Origin: Flectonema sp. DT1601
Lineage: Eukaryota; Euglenozoa; Diplonemea; Diplonemida; Diplonemidae
Length of the DNA stretch: 64,000 nt
Assembly: GCA_964019425.1 (NCBI GenBank)
Contig: OZ025802.1
Coordinates: 372,001-436,000, forward strand
Direction: 5' to 3'
The position numbers and the translations under genes were made by a program. The notes under the pieces are model-generated. The model was not told where the DNA came from, searched no databases, and saw only the letters and a list, made by a program, of their open reading frames with translations. Positions 31,201 through 39,776 of this stretch are shown in pieces (position 1 is the first letter of the stretch; every line of letters begins with the position of its first letter).

Positions 31201-32805
31201 ACGATGGCTTTCCCGCTTAGAAGAAACTACTGATGAGTGACCCTCGTTTGTTTGGCATTCACTCATTTGATTTCCTCGGCATTCGTCAAGTGGTACAACT
31301 TCTACCTGGCAATCATCCTGACTTCTAAGCTCTGACGAGCTCTTGTTTAGATTCACATTGTAATCGGACTCGCAGGGATCAGGTTTCGGTGACAGTGAAG
31401 AGGGTATACGTCGGGCAGCCCCTATCTCTCTCGAAAGACTATTCTCGTTGTAGTGTCGCCGAACTGGTTTTAATAAATTTGTTTCAGCTCCGTTGCTTGC
31501 AGGAAACTTTTCAACTACGAAGGCTGATGCACTAGTTGTGCTTCCCGGCAGCAATGAAGGATCGGCATTCCCTTGGTAGTAATCATCAGTCTCTGAGTTG
31601 GCATTTCTCTGTTCAAGCTTCGTAACTAACTCATGAGATGAAATTTTACTACTCCAGTCAGTACCGTTATTATGATCAACAATCCCCAAGTTGGTATTGT
31701 TTATATCGCTTTTCCATTCCGAGGTGCCAAACTCAGCTGCACATGCCGTAGAGTGGCTTTTTTCAGAAATCGAATTGTTGTCATCAAGAGATCCCTCCCG
31801 TAGATAAGTACTTGCTTTGTGGCTCAGATTCCACTCAGATTTCGCACGCAAATCTGTCGTGGCACTACTCCAGTTAGCGTTGTCACCAATACCACTTGGA
31901 GCTGTTTGCTGATCAACAGTAGGATAGCAAACAGAGACTTCTTTCTCAGGATTAGAAAACTGTTGATTAAAATTGTTAAGAACTGCACCCCGCAAAGGTT
32001 CTCCTGTTGAGCTTGGTTCACTATTGGGTTGAGGTACACCAGTCTCATTGCTTAGAACTAATCGTTGAGAACTCACTTCTCTATGAGTCCTATTATTGCT
32101 ATTGACGATACGGCGGTTCGATTCAAGACTGCCTAACCATGATGGTTCTGAGGTAGAATTAAGCCAGCAGTTACCATCTACAGATCTGCTATAAAGAAGA
32201 TCGGTATCACTCTTCACTAAGGTGTTCGCTGTTTCAAATAATTGACGAGTAGGACTTTTTCCAGTAGTACGACGTTCAGGCAGCTCATCATCTAAATCAT
32301 GTAAACATGAGGGAGGTGGTGTTGTTGGAGTGGTAGTGCCGTCCAGGGATTTCTTTTTGAACGAAGTTACCCAGGATGGGGTTTTCGAGTATTTTAGCAT
32401 CGCGTCATCATCAACCCCGTTGACCCATTCTTGGATCGAGTTTTCAAGACCGACTGGGGAAAGACACTCAGGCGTGCCTCTTTTTAATGGTGGTTGTGTT
32501 CTTAGAGAACAATCACTAACTGAAGTGGTATCAGTATTATCACCGTGTGACTGTAACAACAGGTTTCGAATACTTCCTTTTGGTACATTTATTGCTCTTC
32601 CACTCAGTTGTCTCGTCACTGATATCGGGACTGGGTGTGCAAACCTCTCTTGCACTACATCAGCTAACCTCGCTGACAAGGTCTTTTGTGTCACGTCTGT
32701 CGCAATTTGAGATCCATTCTTCAACGGTGACGGTGCAGTTCTTGGGCCTCTTTCAGATAATTTAGAGGGAAGTTGTGTCTTTGCATCGCACGGGCTCCAC
32801 GGCAT
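28300..32805 (-). CDS. Large Ser/Thr-rich protein with coiled coil and many Q-T/Q-C motifs, unknown
   Basis: About 1501 residues if started at ATG 32803-32805 (MPWSPCD); an in-frame ATG at 32854-32856 adds 17 residues but lies upstream of a TTTATCAG acceptor, so I prefer the shorter form. A small out-of-frame ATG precedes it. The protein is mostly polar and disordered. A basic patch (LRKKKKIKIIVREKK, about 675-690) is followed by short coiled coils (about 715-850) and a C-terminal third. At least eight short motifs of the type (S/T/V)QT or VQ(T/C) recur: VTTQTTEV, IGSQTGK, GVQTQC, YSQTNS, VALQC, ETQTAC, SQVDV, VATQSDS. These resemble dynein light chain LC8 (TQT) docking sites. No enzymatic domain. 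Possibly an axonemal, basal-body or dynein scaffold, by inference only. Confidence 0.7.
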   Translation of the reverse strand: MPWSPCDAKTQLPSKLSERGPRTAPSPLKNGSQIATDVTQKTLSARLADVVQERFAHPVPISVTRQLSGRAINVPKGSIRNLLLQSHGDNTDTTSVSDCSLRTQPPLKRGTPECLSPVGLENSIQEWVNGVDDDAMLKYSKTPSWVTSFKKKSLDGTTTPTTPPPSCLHDLDDELPERRTTGKSPTRQLFETANTLVKSDTDLLYSRSVDGNCWLNSTSEPSWLGSLESNRRIVNSNNRTHREVSSQRLVLSNETGVPQPNSEPSSTGEPLRGAVLNNFNQQFSNPEKEVSVCYPTVDQQTAPSGIGDNANWSSATTDLRAKSEWNLSHKASTYLREGSLDDNNSISEKSHSTACAAEFGTSEWKSDINNTNLGIVDHNNGTDWSSKISSHELVTKLEQRNANSETDDYYQGNADPSLLPGSTTSASAFVVEKFPASNGAETNLLKPVRRHYNENSLSREIGAARRIPSSLSPKPDPCESDYNVNLNKSSSELRSQDDCQVEVVPLDECRGNQMSECQTNEGHSSVVSSKRESHRDYRMIEIEPLNETNDKHLEDGNQPNHADDQLMETNQNNNNILENIKDTYEDKFDYKVSEVNNNWIQKPDQSDKSETLNNLDTVTVGVEQEPRKALSESRSRSFVVASSAPISAPVEYKFASNVPQCGGIIKIHVRHTLTLRKKKKIKIIVREKKASRSNYSQVTTQTTEVTSQSIGSQTGKDMKVAGFSKEIRKLREHICTLEKDSISPLSHNIALQCSLGPELSCVGVQTQCDDKEVIKSLEHQLSTSITDVLMLEERLHRFEVDKTDSGTDAYPDVATAVRVSCLERELHDNQKSTSLIRDQLVDAEIALQDAIMKIEIQPPKTLSSKSVYSQTNSIVTSIKSVALQCNPTLRNTASGGTNSAHIQFRSIGTDAVDDSSRRGKVENSNQMTHCQRLLGIRNRLFSATIENPDSSHSSHDSVANLNRKDGLRTGSEDIFVRRNYYGDISTPRVPQANEVVAGDTFYGSRRNSGSPSNAAELISLQSWTEECTSSLSCSDSSHDYRRQSRTPSILYSDYISKTNNVLSEADYDHNLNNLLQYPTPLNVKDSIHISRRQPALRSCYHPEESLVARRSHQLNERCRHNTLLRENSCNAGVMTCSGSEVPSEGIFSVSSAVYDVSDIKTNQSNGSGDRCLKTPSLWCNQPGESSKTLKETHSVLSLLPKRVLLSTAETQTACQLAAGVVPSFKGVGFTPGNSNKKHLYSTTSVMVVKKAVPVLHELLSSWTSVTPKVTLSASIGSSTLRRPVCCDSSTATIAVAPMRHQSTSTEPPKYSTLSNSTEVMVILKPVLKSISIGNDDSYLTVDSCSQVDVCYNTVQVQATPVCYDAGVNVKPIGISEGVETADMSSYLRESKYLVDACQGSEPILRTSVGVGEFVEVVSTGTSIEGDHMISTPTRESISIQCSSSSSDVATQSDSLPSTLPTSIILDCMQSVVSHIGARVPNTGVNSPDLNTVMEKLEGLNR

Positions 32806-32978
32806 ATTGACGGCATATGTGGAGAATAACGTTTCCTGATAAATTAAATTATACATAAAGGAATATCATTGTTAATTTAAGATACTCTTAAGATATATAT
32901 TGTAACAAATATGGGTAAATGACTTACGACGCCTCAACCTTTGTCAAACGAACAGGAGTAGACGACCGAACACTTGGC

Positions 32979-34187
32979 CTACCAATTCCTACTGGGGAGG
33001 GCCAGGGTCTTCTCCTTTGGAGTCAATCCCGATCTCTTTCTTGCACAAGCGAAAGTCCGTGCCACTAAACCCACTAACAAGATCGTTGCAGAGAACCAGA
33101 TAAGAACATTTGCAACTTCGTATTCCTCAGAAAGATCCGACGAACCTGATATTAGTAGTGCCCCTCGAAGAGGTACTTCCTGCAATTGGTTTGTATCCAC
33201 TGATGAGAATAACTGCCTTTTCAAGTCGTACAGTTCATCTGATATGTCGTAACCAGTAACAGAAGCGAACCTTTGCTTAAAAGCGCCTGAGGGAATCCAT
33301 GAAACATTGAAGGTCATCCGACACCAGATCTTCTTTGCGTGGACACTGGCGCGACGTCCAACAAAGGACAGGTCTCTGGATCGAGTTTTGTAACAACAAA
33401 TTGAAGTTAAGAATTCACCAGCATCAAGAATGCCCAGTTGAATAGTAGGGAATTGAACATCATCGACTAAAACAATATGATCCTTATTTGCTCGAATTTG
33501 CATAAATGTGAGATCACTGAAAACCCCCTCTCTTGTGTGGCTTCCATCTACGTGAATTAAATCACAGAGTTTTTCCTTGTGTGTTTCAAAATACCTGGGA
33601 ATCTCCTCTCCAGATTTACCTTTTATAAGTTGCCATCGTTTTCCCAGCTGGCTGTCAGCTGTAATGTATTCTGCGCCTATGTTTTTTCGAACCATGAGTA
33701 AGTCGTCCTTATTCCCCTGTCTGGCTTCAATGTCGCTCCAGTAGTCGAATGTGAGAACGGATGCATTTGTGTTTCCTTGCAGGAAACCAACAGTGGATAT
33801 CCCAGATCCAAACCCTACTTCACAAACTTGTCCTCCAGCGGGGAGCGATCGTAGCTGTTTACTTAATTACTAACGACACTTCAAAACCTAAGCAACTATC
33901 TACCTAAAGGTACATACCTCGTTGTGATAATACCAAGCTTGTCCAGGAAACATCCAGACGTGACCAGTAACCTCTACCGTTTGGTTAATAGAGAGCACTC
34001 TGTGGAAGAGTTCCTGAGCTTTGCGCTTTGCGTTGCGAAACTCATTGTCACCCATCCTGTAGTTAGACAGCTTTACAGGTACTCCCTTCAGCATCCATAT
34101 AGATCCAGTCCCCCTCTTCACTCTTTTGGCCCGCATCAACCCAATTGCTGAAAGAATGGATCCAACACGAAGTAATAGAAGTTGCAT
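32979..34187 (-). CDS. Membrane-anchored class I SAM methyltransferase (Methyltransf_24-like), two exons
   Basis: Spliced model of 381 residues: exon 1 33918-34187 (90 codons), exon 2 32979-33854. The 63-base phase-0 intron starts GTATGT and ends GTAAACAG. ATG 34185-34187 lies 11 bases after GTTCTTCAG. An N-terminal hydrophobic segment (1-18) suggests a signal anchor. Splicing restores motif I VCEVGFGSGISTVGFL right after the junction. Then come DYWSDI (motif II acidic) and DLIHVDGSHTREGVFSDL...IVLVDDVQFP, the pattern of the Methyltransf_24 family. A second TM helix (VLIWFSATILLVGLVA) is followed by a basic tail near the C-terminus. The family methylates sugars and small molecules; the substrate here is unknown. 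Without splicing, motif I is lost and the enzyme would look broken. It is the last host gene before the retroelement block. Confidence 0.75.
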
Positions 34188-34373
34188 ATTTAGCCCAACT
34201 GAAGAACTGAATAAAAACTTACTTACAATTACAACTGAGGAAGCTGCTCATGGAGCTCCAGGTCAACCCATTAGGTTGGCAATCCCACAAGAGGGAAAGA
34301 GAATTGCTAAGCTTACGGCAGGCCGGGAACACGATAATTTTTTTATGACTTACTCAAGAGAAGAGACTTTTAA

Positions 34374-34428
34374 AAAAAGCAAAATGAAAGAGAGACAAGA
34401 AAGATGTGACAAAATAAATAAATAAATA
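34374..34428 (+). mobile_element. Extremely 5'-truncated LINE (3' tail only) with target-site duplication
   Basis: Only the last 55 bases of a LINE remain (AAAGCAAAATGAAAGAGAG...GATGTGACAAAATAAATAAA). The same tail occurs at 37437-37480 at the end of a larger fragment. It is flanked by a perfect 10-bp direct repeat AGACTTTTAA at 34364-34373 and 34429-34438, the expected target-primed duplication. Confidence 0.7.
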
Positions 34429-34440
34429 AGACTTTTAAGA

Positions 34441-36483
34441 ACTGGGACGAAAGGTGTTCCGCAAGGGTCGATTGTTGGGCCTCTCCTTTATCTGATATAT
34501 GTCGACGACCTGGCTAAGACACTTGAGAAGACGGGATGTGTTTCAGCACTCTACGCTGACGACACAGCTTGTGTGGTATCGAATAAGGATTTTAAAGTAA
34601 CTTACCGGATGGCGCAATTGGTCCTTGGGTTAGTAGATTGTTGGTGCAAAGATAATGACATGGCACTGTCGGTTTCGAAGACCTGCGGGATGCCGGTGGA
34701 CTGTCCTAGGAATATGTATTGGAGGCTGGGATTCCCCAGAACGTCAGGAGAGAACTTCTTTCGGATCAGTAGGGAGGAACTGGCTGGGATGATTCGGTCA
34801 AATGAAGAAGGTAGGCCATTACTTGGAAATGGGGCGATGATCCTCAAGCTGGGTGATACTGAGGTTACGAAGGCAAGTGAACTTCTTGAACTGATGCCAG
34901 TGGGACCGGATCCGACCTGGGTGAAGTTGCTGACTGCCGTACTCATGCCGATAGTGGATAGTGTTAAGTACTTGGGTGTCCATATTGACGATGACCTTAC
35001 ATATGGTACACAAGTGGATAAACTACTGGATGAGACGAGGAAGGGACTTGTTCTGCTTCGAAAGTTGGAGCTATTCAACTTTGATTTCAAAACGCTGAAC
35101 ATGATCAAGAACTTATACATCCTCTCAAGGATTCTGTATGGGCTTGAAAGCTATGAACCTTTCCTGACAGATGAACAACTTAAACCTATTGACCTGAATC
35201 TGAGGAAGATAGCTAGAAAGATCACCGGCTGCGGCTTCAACACAAGGTCCCTTCCGTTACTGTGGGAGGCGAACATACTCCCGATGAGACTGCAGATTGA
35301 GAAGCAAGCCAGGATTGCTTTATTCAGGTATCGGTCACTGGATTGGGTTCCTTCTACGAAGGGAATCGCTAGTGGAACTTGGAGTTCAACTTTACCGGCC
35401 GAGGACTGTAATATGGAGATCCAAGGGATTGTCATGCCTGACAGCATCGAGCCATGGATAGATGTTCCGAACCTGGAGATATCTTGCGGATATGGACATT
35501 CGAAGACCGGTGTTGCTGAAGTGGACAAGGCTAAGTTCGAGGAGTACTGCAGCGAACTTAGGCCTTGTACCTCGTCCATTTTTGTTGACGGATCCCACGA
35601 CCCTGTCAACTACACGGCAGGCGCAGCGGCAGTGCAGATCACGCCGTGTGAACGGACCATGGCATCGAGACTTGTTGCAACGGAAAGTAGTTATAAAGCT
35701 GAACAGGTAACTCTGAAGCTGTTAATAAGTGAATTTGGAAAAGCAACCTCTGTCTTGGGTCCCAGATCCGGAATCACGAGAGTCTTCAGTGATTCTAAAT
35801 CCAATCTGGATGAGCTGCGTGGTGGAATTGCGGCTCAGAGGAAGCTGAACTCTCTCTCAATACTAGAAGGGATAAGAAAATTAAACTCATTCGTTCACCT
35901 TCAATTCATCCCAGCTCACGTGGGAATTGAACCGCATGACAAGGCAGATGAACTGGTGAAAAAGATCTCAAAAGATGTTAAGAGCAAGCCGGTGTCAACG
36001 ACTATGGACTTCTTCGCACATAAGTCAAGGATAGTGAGGGAAGCTAACAGAAAGCTGTTTGGTAAGATTATGGAGGGTTCAACAAGGGCGAAACCACCGA
36101 TCAAACGGGTGATGCTTAGGCAATATCTTGATGCTACCGGAGGCCTGAGAGCGGCTCGATACCCCAAGGACATGCTGAGAGAATCAGAGATAAGGATAGC
36201 CAGGTTCAGAACGGGCTCTCACCCCCTGCTCAGGGTAAATGAACTACCGATAAAGTGCCCCTTCTGCAAAAGAACAGACTCTTCTGCCCGACATCTAATA
36301 TTTGATTGCGAGGATGGTGACGTGGTCCGCATTAGAGAAGGAACAATTAGATCAAACATTCAGGAAGCGAGAATCTCCGAGACCAAACTAAATCTTTCAA
36401 TAATGTTTGCGACGAGAAATCTTCACGCCCTAGCCGGATACTTATGGCATTTGGAACAACGAACAGGCTTATCAAACTGTTAA
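34441..36483 (+). pseudogene. LINE ORF2 remnant: RT C-terminal half, RNase H, CCHC finger
   Basis: Open frame of 680 codons with no start of its own, truncated at the 5' end by incomplete reverse transcription. It opens in RT motif B (GVPQGSIVGPLLYLIYVDD), then LYADDTACV (catalytic YADD) and SVKYLGVHIDDDL. The RNase H domain has the four acidic residues: FVDGSHDP, SSYKAEQ, VFSDSKS and PHDKADEL. A C-terminal CCHC finger follows, CPFCKRTDSSARHLIFDCE. RT-RNase H-CCHC at the C-terminus is the order of the I/ingi/L1Tc group. No internal stop is seen, so the insertion is fairly young. Confidence 0.82.
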
Positions 36484-36594
36484 CTGATTGGTAGTTGCTA
36501 ATTCATTAGTATCATTCTCCCTTATCACACTCCTTAATCATCTCCTAATTTCTCTGAGGACATCCGCAGAGCTTCATGGCTCGTAGGTAACCCA

Positions 36595-36609
36595 GTGGTC
36601 TTTGGCCAC
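36595..36609 (+). promoter_or_regulatory. 3'-UTR stem-loop of LINE (copy 2)
   Basis: GTGGTC-TTT-GGCCAC, a 6-bp stem with 3-base loop including one T:G pair. It recurs at 37279-37293 and, with a compensatory change to an all Watson-Crick stem (GTGGTC/GACCAC), at 39470-39484. Probably recognised by the element's RT, by analogy with other LINEs. Confidence 0.6.
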
Positions 36610-36814
36610 CGTCCCTGTACTGATCCTTCGCTTTATATTAACTGTGTCTTGAGATTCCTATCCGGGGAAGTCCTCCAACGGACTCAGGACAGTTGCGCTT
36701 GTTTTTACTTGTTTACTTTATCAATAAATAAGAAGGGCAAGAATGCTCAGAATGAAGAAAAATAAAGTGGAAAGACAGGGGGGATGTGACTAAATAAATA
36801 AAACTTTTTCCCAC

Positions 36815-37480
36815 TGGGGGTTGCAAGGCTGCTCGTTACCCCCCCAACATGCTGAGGTCATCAGAAATTAGAATAGCTAGATTCAAGACTGGATCTCATC
36901 ACTTACTTAGAATTAAAGAAGTTCCTCGGATGTGTCTCTTTTGTCAAAGAACGGAGTCTTCACCACGTCATCTGATACTGGAATGCACTGCTGCGGCGCT
37001 GATGTACATTCGAAAAGGAACTATTGGTGAAATTATTGAGGAAGCAAGAATCTCGAAGACTGCCTTGAGTCTTCCGTTCATGTTTGCTACACGTAACTTG
37101 CATGCCCTTGCCGGATTCATATGGAACATGGAGCAATGGGTTCAAACCTGACAGCACTCAGCTGTAGTTAAACAAGTCAATACTATTATCTTTTAGTATA
37201 CATCTTCTCCATTCTTTCTCCTTATCTCCTAGTTCTATGAGGACAACCGTAGGGCCCTTTCGGCTCGCAGGTGACCCAGTGGTCTTTGGCCACCGTCTTT
37301 ACGTTGATCTCTCGCTTTGCAAGCACAGTGTCAGGAGCTGCCGATCCGTGGAGGTCCTCTAACGGACTCCTGACAGTTGCACGCGTATCTTTGTCTTGTT
37401 AAAAAATAAGAAGAACGTTGGTGCTCAGAATATAAAAAAAGCAAAATGAAAGAGAGACAAGAAAGATGTGACAAAAAAAA
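36815..37480 (+). mobile_element. 5'-truncated LINE fragment (RNase H end to 3' tail)
   Basis: Begins with ACTGGGGGTTGCAAGGC, equivalent to the segment just before the finger of the previous copy. It encodes about 105 residues (36819-37151): RIARFKTGSHHLLRI, then finger CLFCQRTESSPRHLILECT and a tail ending FATRNLHALAGFIW. It then has a 3' UTR with stem-loop 37279-37293 and the shared AAAATGAAAGAGAGACAAG / GATGTGAC tail. About 75-80 percent similar by eye to the preceding copy, so a distinct subfamily. Confidence 0.75.
37279..37293 (+). promoter_or_regulatory. 3'-UTR stem-loop of LINE (copy 3)
   Basis: GTGGTC-TTT-GGCCAC identical to that at 36595. A second hairpin-like segment (GTCC-TCTAAC-GGAC) follows about 75 bases later in this copy and in copy 2. 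Confidence 0.55.
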
Positions 37481-37588
37481 AGAAAAAAGCTTTAATAATA
37501 ATAATAATTTTTTATTTATTTATTTATTATAAATAAAAAATAACTGGAAGTACGTTCGTTAGATATTGACTATTTTGATCTAGACAGC

Positions 37589-39292
37589 GTGATCAACACG
37601 ACGACGACAAGGCCCACTTTACTGAGTGGTGAAACGATCCTCGAAGTAGAGGGGAAACCCATCAGGACTCAACAAGAATTAGAAGATTTACTGATGTTGA
37701 ACATCCACGACGAGATGAATGTCAAAGCGAAAATTAAAATTGCCTTCCTACTGCCGATCACGGACTCAGTGAAATATCTGGGTGTTTACATTGATAACAG
37801 GCTCAGGTTTGATAAACAGTTGGAGAAAATACACGACGAACTGAAGAAAGGGATCTCCCTTCTGCAGTGCCTCCAGCCATATGAATTGGACTACAAGACC
37901 CTAAAGATGGTTAAAAACTTGTACGTGACAGCGAGGATTTCCTATGCACTGGACAGCTTTGGTTGGTTGCTCAACCAGCATAAAACGGACGCTATCGACT
38001 TCGAGATGAGAAAAATAGCGAGACTCGTAACAGGATGCAGCAGATGTACTCCTAGGGAGTTGCTCCTTTGGGAAGCCGACATCTTACCGTTTAAAAGACA
38101 AATCGAAAAGCAGACTAAAATTGCCTATTTCAGGTACAAAGCCATGACCTGGGTGCCGGACACCAACTCACTCGCATCGCCTCGAAGCTTCTGGGGTGGC
38201 CTCATTCCCCGTTCTGAAGGTCAACTAGAAAGTGTGGGGATCGTTCAACCTGACTCTATCAAACCTTGGATTGCTTCGGACAATGTTCAAATCAGCAACA
38301 GCTGCGGTTTTACAAAATCCCCTGATCCCGCAGTGGACAGGGAGAAATTCCTTACCTACAACGCGACACTTCCTCCGGTGGACATGGTGATCAACTGTGA
38401 CGGTTCATACTCTTCGAATGCGTCAGGCGCGGCTCTCATTGCTAAGTCACGAGACGGAAAGAAACGTGCTCATGCGACCAGATTAGTGCGTGCGGATTGC
38501 AGCTACAGAACAGAGCAACATGCCTTGAAAAATGCGGCAAACTACTTAAACTGGAAGGTACAGAAAGACGGGTTAACTAAGTCAGTCAGAATCTATACCG
38601 ACTCAAAATCATTGTTGGACGAGTTGAAGGGTGGCAGGTGTAAACAGAGAAACACCAGATCCCTCGGCATCCTCGAGAACCTACGGAACTGCGGTATGAA
38701 AGTACATCTTCAATTCATCCCTTCTCACATGGGGATAGAAGCACACGACGAAGTTGATGAACTTGCTAAGAAATCGGCTCACAACAGATACCTCCCTCAA
38801 ATCCCAATCCGAGGATCCTTCTTCTATCACAAATCCCGAGTGAGGAGGGGGATCACGAAGGACATTTGGAACAGAATTGGCTACACTTGCTATAAAAACA
38901 CCGTCAAAGGTGCCGCGATAAAATATCCTCCCGACATGAAAAGGAGCGATGAAATCAGAATTGCGAATTTCAGAACGGGGTGTCATCCACTGATGCAAAA
39001 CTGGCGGAAAGCCATCAAATGTCCATTCTGCCATAGCGCTCCATCCAACCAACTCCACCTACTCGTAGGCTGTCCATCACAGAAACTCGATGCAGCCAGA
39101 TATGAAATCCTTGGCTTTTCTACATTGACAGGCAAATGGGACCGATCAAGTGATCTAATCCTCATCAACGGCATTCCTGCCAGTCTTGGCTCAATCTTTG
39201 CCACCAGCTGGCTTCCTTCAGTAGCGATGTTGATCAGGTGGATGGAACAAGCATCCAACCTGAGACTTTGGAATTGTGTAGGTGACACGTAG
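37589..39292 (+). pseudogene. LINE ORF2 remnant: RT thumb, RNase H, CCHC finger
   Basis: 567-codon frame (GTG at its left end, no natural start). ITDSVKYLGVYIDNRLRFD marks the end of the RT palm. The RT thumb is followed by RNase H acidic residues in NCDGSYSSN, CSYRTEQ, IYTDSKS and AHDEVDEL. The finger is CPFCHSAPSNQLHLLVGCP. The domain order is the same as the 34441 copy, with clearly divergent sequence. The frame is intact over its length; only the 5' part is missing, through truncation at insertion. Confidence 0.8.
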
Positions 39293-39469
39293 TCGCCATT
39301 TAAGTGTTTTATCAATATTTAGTATTTTCATCATTATCAATCATCTCCTGGTTGGGTAACTGCACATCACCTTCGGTGTTGTCTCGGTGTCCCTTCCAAT
39401 ACTCCTTTCTCCTTCTTCTCCTATTCTCCTTATAAATTTCTCTTGAGGGCAGGCCTTCGGGCTGTTCAA

Positions 39470-39484
39470 GTGGTCTTTGACCAC
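39470..39484 (+). promoter_or_regulatory. 3'-UTR stem-loop of LINE (subfamily B, compensatory form)
   Basis: GTGGTC-TTT-GACCAC. Relative to the two other copies the T:G pair has become T:A while the loop is unchanged, direct support for a conserved RNA helix. The antisense insertion at 54295-54309 carries the same form. Confidence 0.6.
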
Positions 39485-39776
39485 CGCTCTAGTTATATGC
39501 TCGACTCTTTGTTTTCCTTATCGATGGTAGGAATGGTAACCGAATTAGCTTCATGTGTCCAATTTCAAGGACGCGTGACCATTTATTTTCTTCCGTTGCC
39601 GCTCTTCTTACGTCCTCAGGCGGAGCCTACCTACGTTTCCCGTGTTTTCCAATTTGTCAGACTTAAATCAAAAGAAAGTATAAAAGAAAGACAAAACAAA
39701 GAAGTGAAAAGAACAAAAACAAAGAGTCTGGAAGCACAGACGAGTGTAACCAAAAAAACTTTTCTTTTTTGCGGGG

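Larger units (their letters stand above)
34439..36806 (+). mobile_element. 5'-truncated I/ingi-like LINE fragment (copy with longest RT)
   Basis: Starts inside the reverse transcriptase, immediately after the target duplication of the preceding 55-bp tail, and ends in a tail (GGGGATGTGACTAAATAAATAAAAC) shared with its neighbours. The coding part is 34441-36483, followed by a 320-base 3' UTR that carries a conserved stem-loop at 36595-36609. The next fragment starts a few bases after its tail, so the three copies are stacked head to tail. Confidence 0.8.
37495..39758 (+). mobile_element. 5'-truncated I/ingi-like LINE fragment, subfamily B
   Basis: Preceded by an (AAT)n/(ATTT)n low-complexity stretch (37495-37545). 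It starts within RT downstream of the catalytic aspartates, reads through RNase H and a CCHC finger, and has a 460-base 3' UTR ending GAGTGTAACCAAAAAAA. The 3'-terminal 717 bases (39041-39757) are nearly identical to an antisense insertion at 54027-54738, so this subfamily was recently active. It ends about 18 bases before the 593-codon ORF. Confidence 0.8.

Noticed and set aside
34126-34425. 99-codon plus-strand frame upstream of the LINE stack.
   Set aside because: It overlaps the N-terminus of the methyltransferase gene and ends inside a LINE tail; no similarity.
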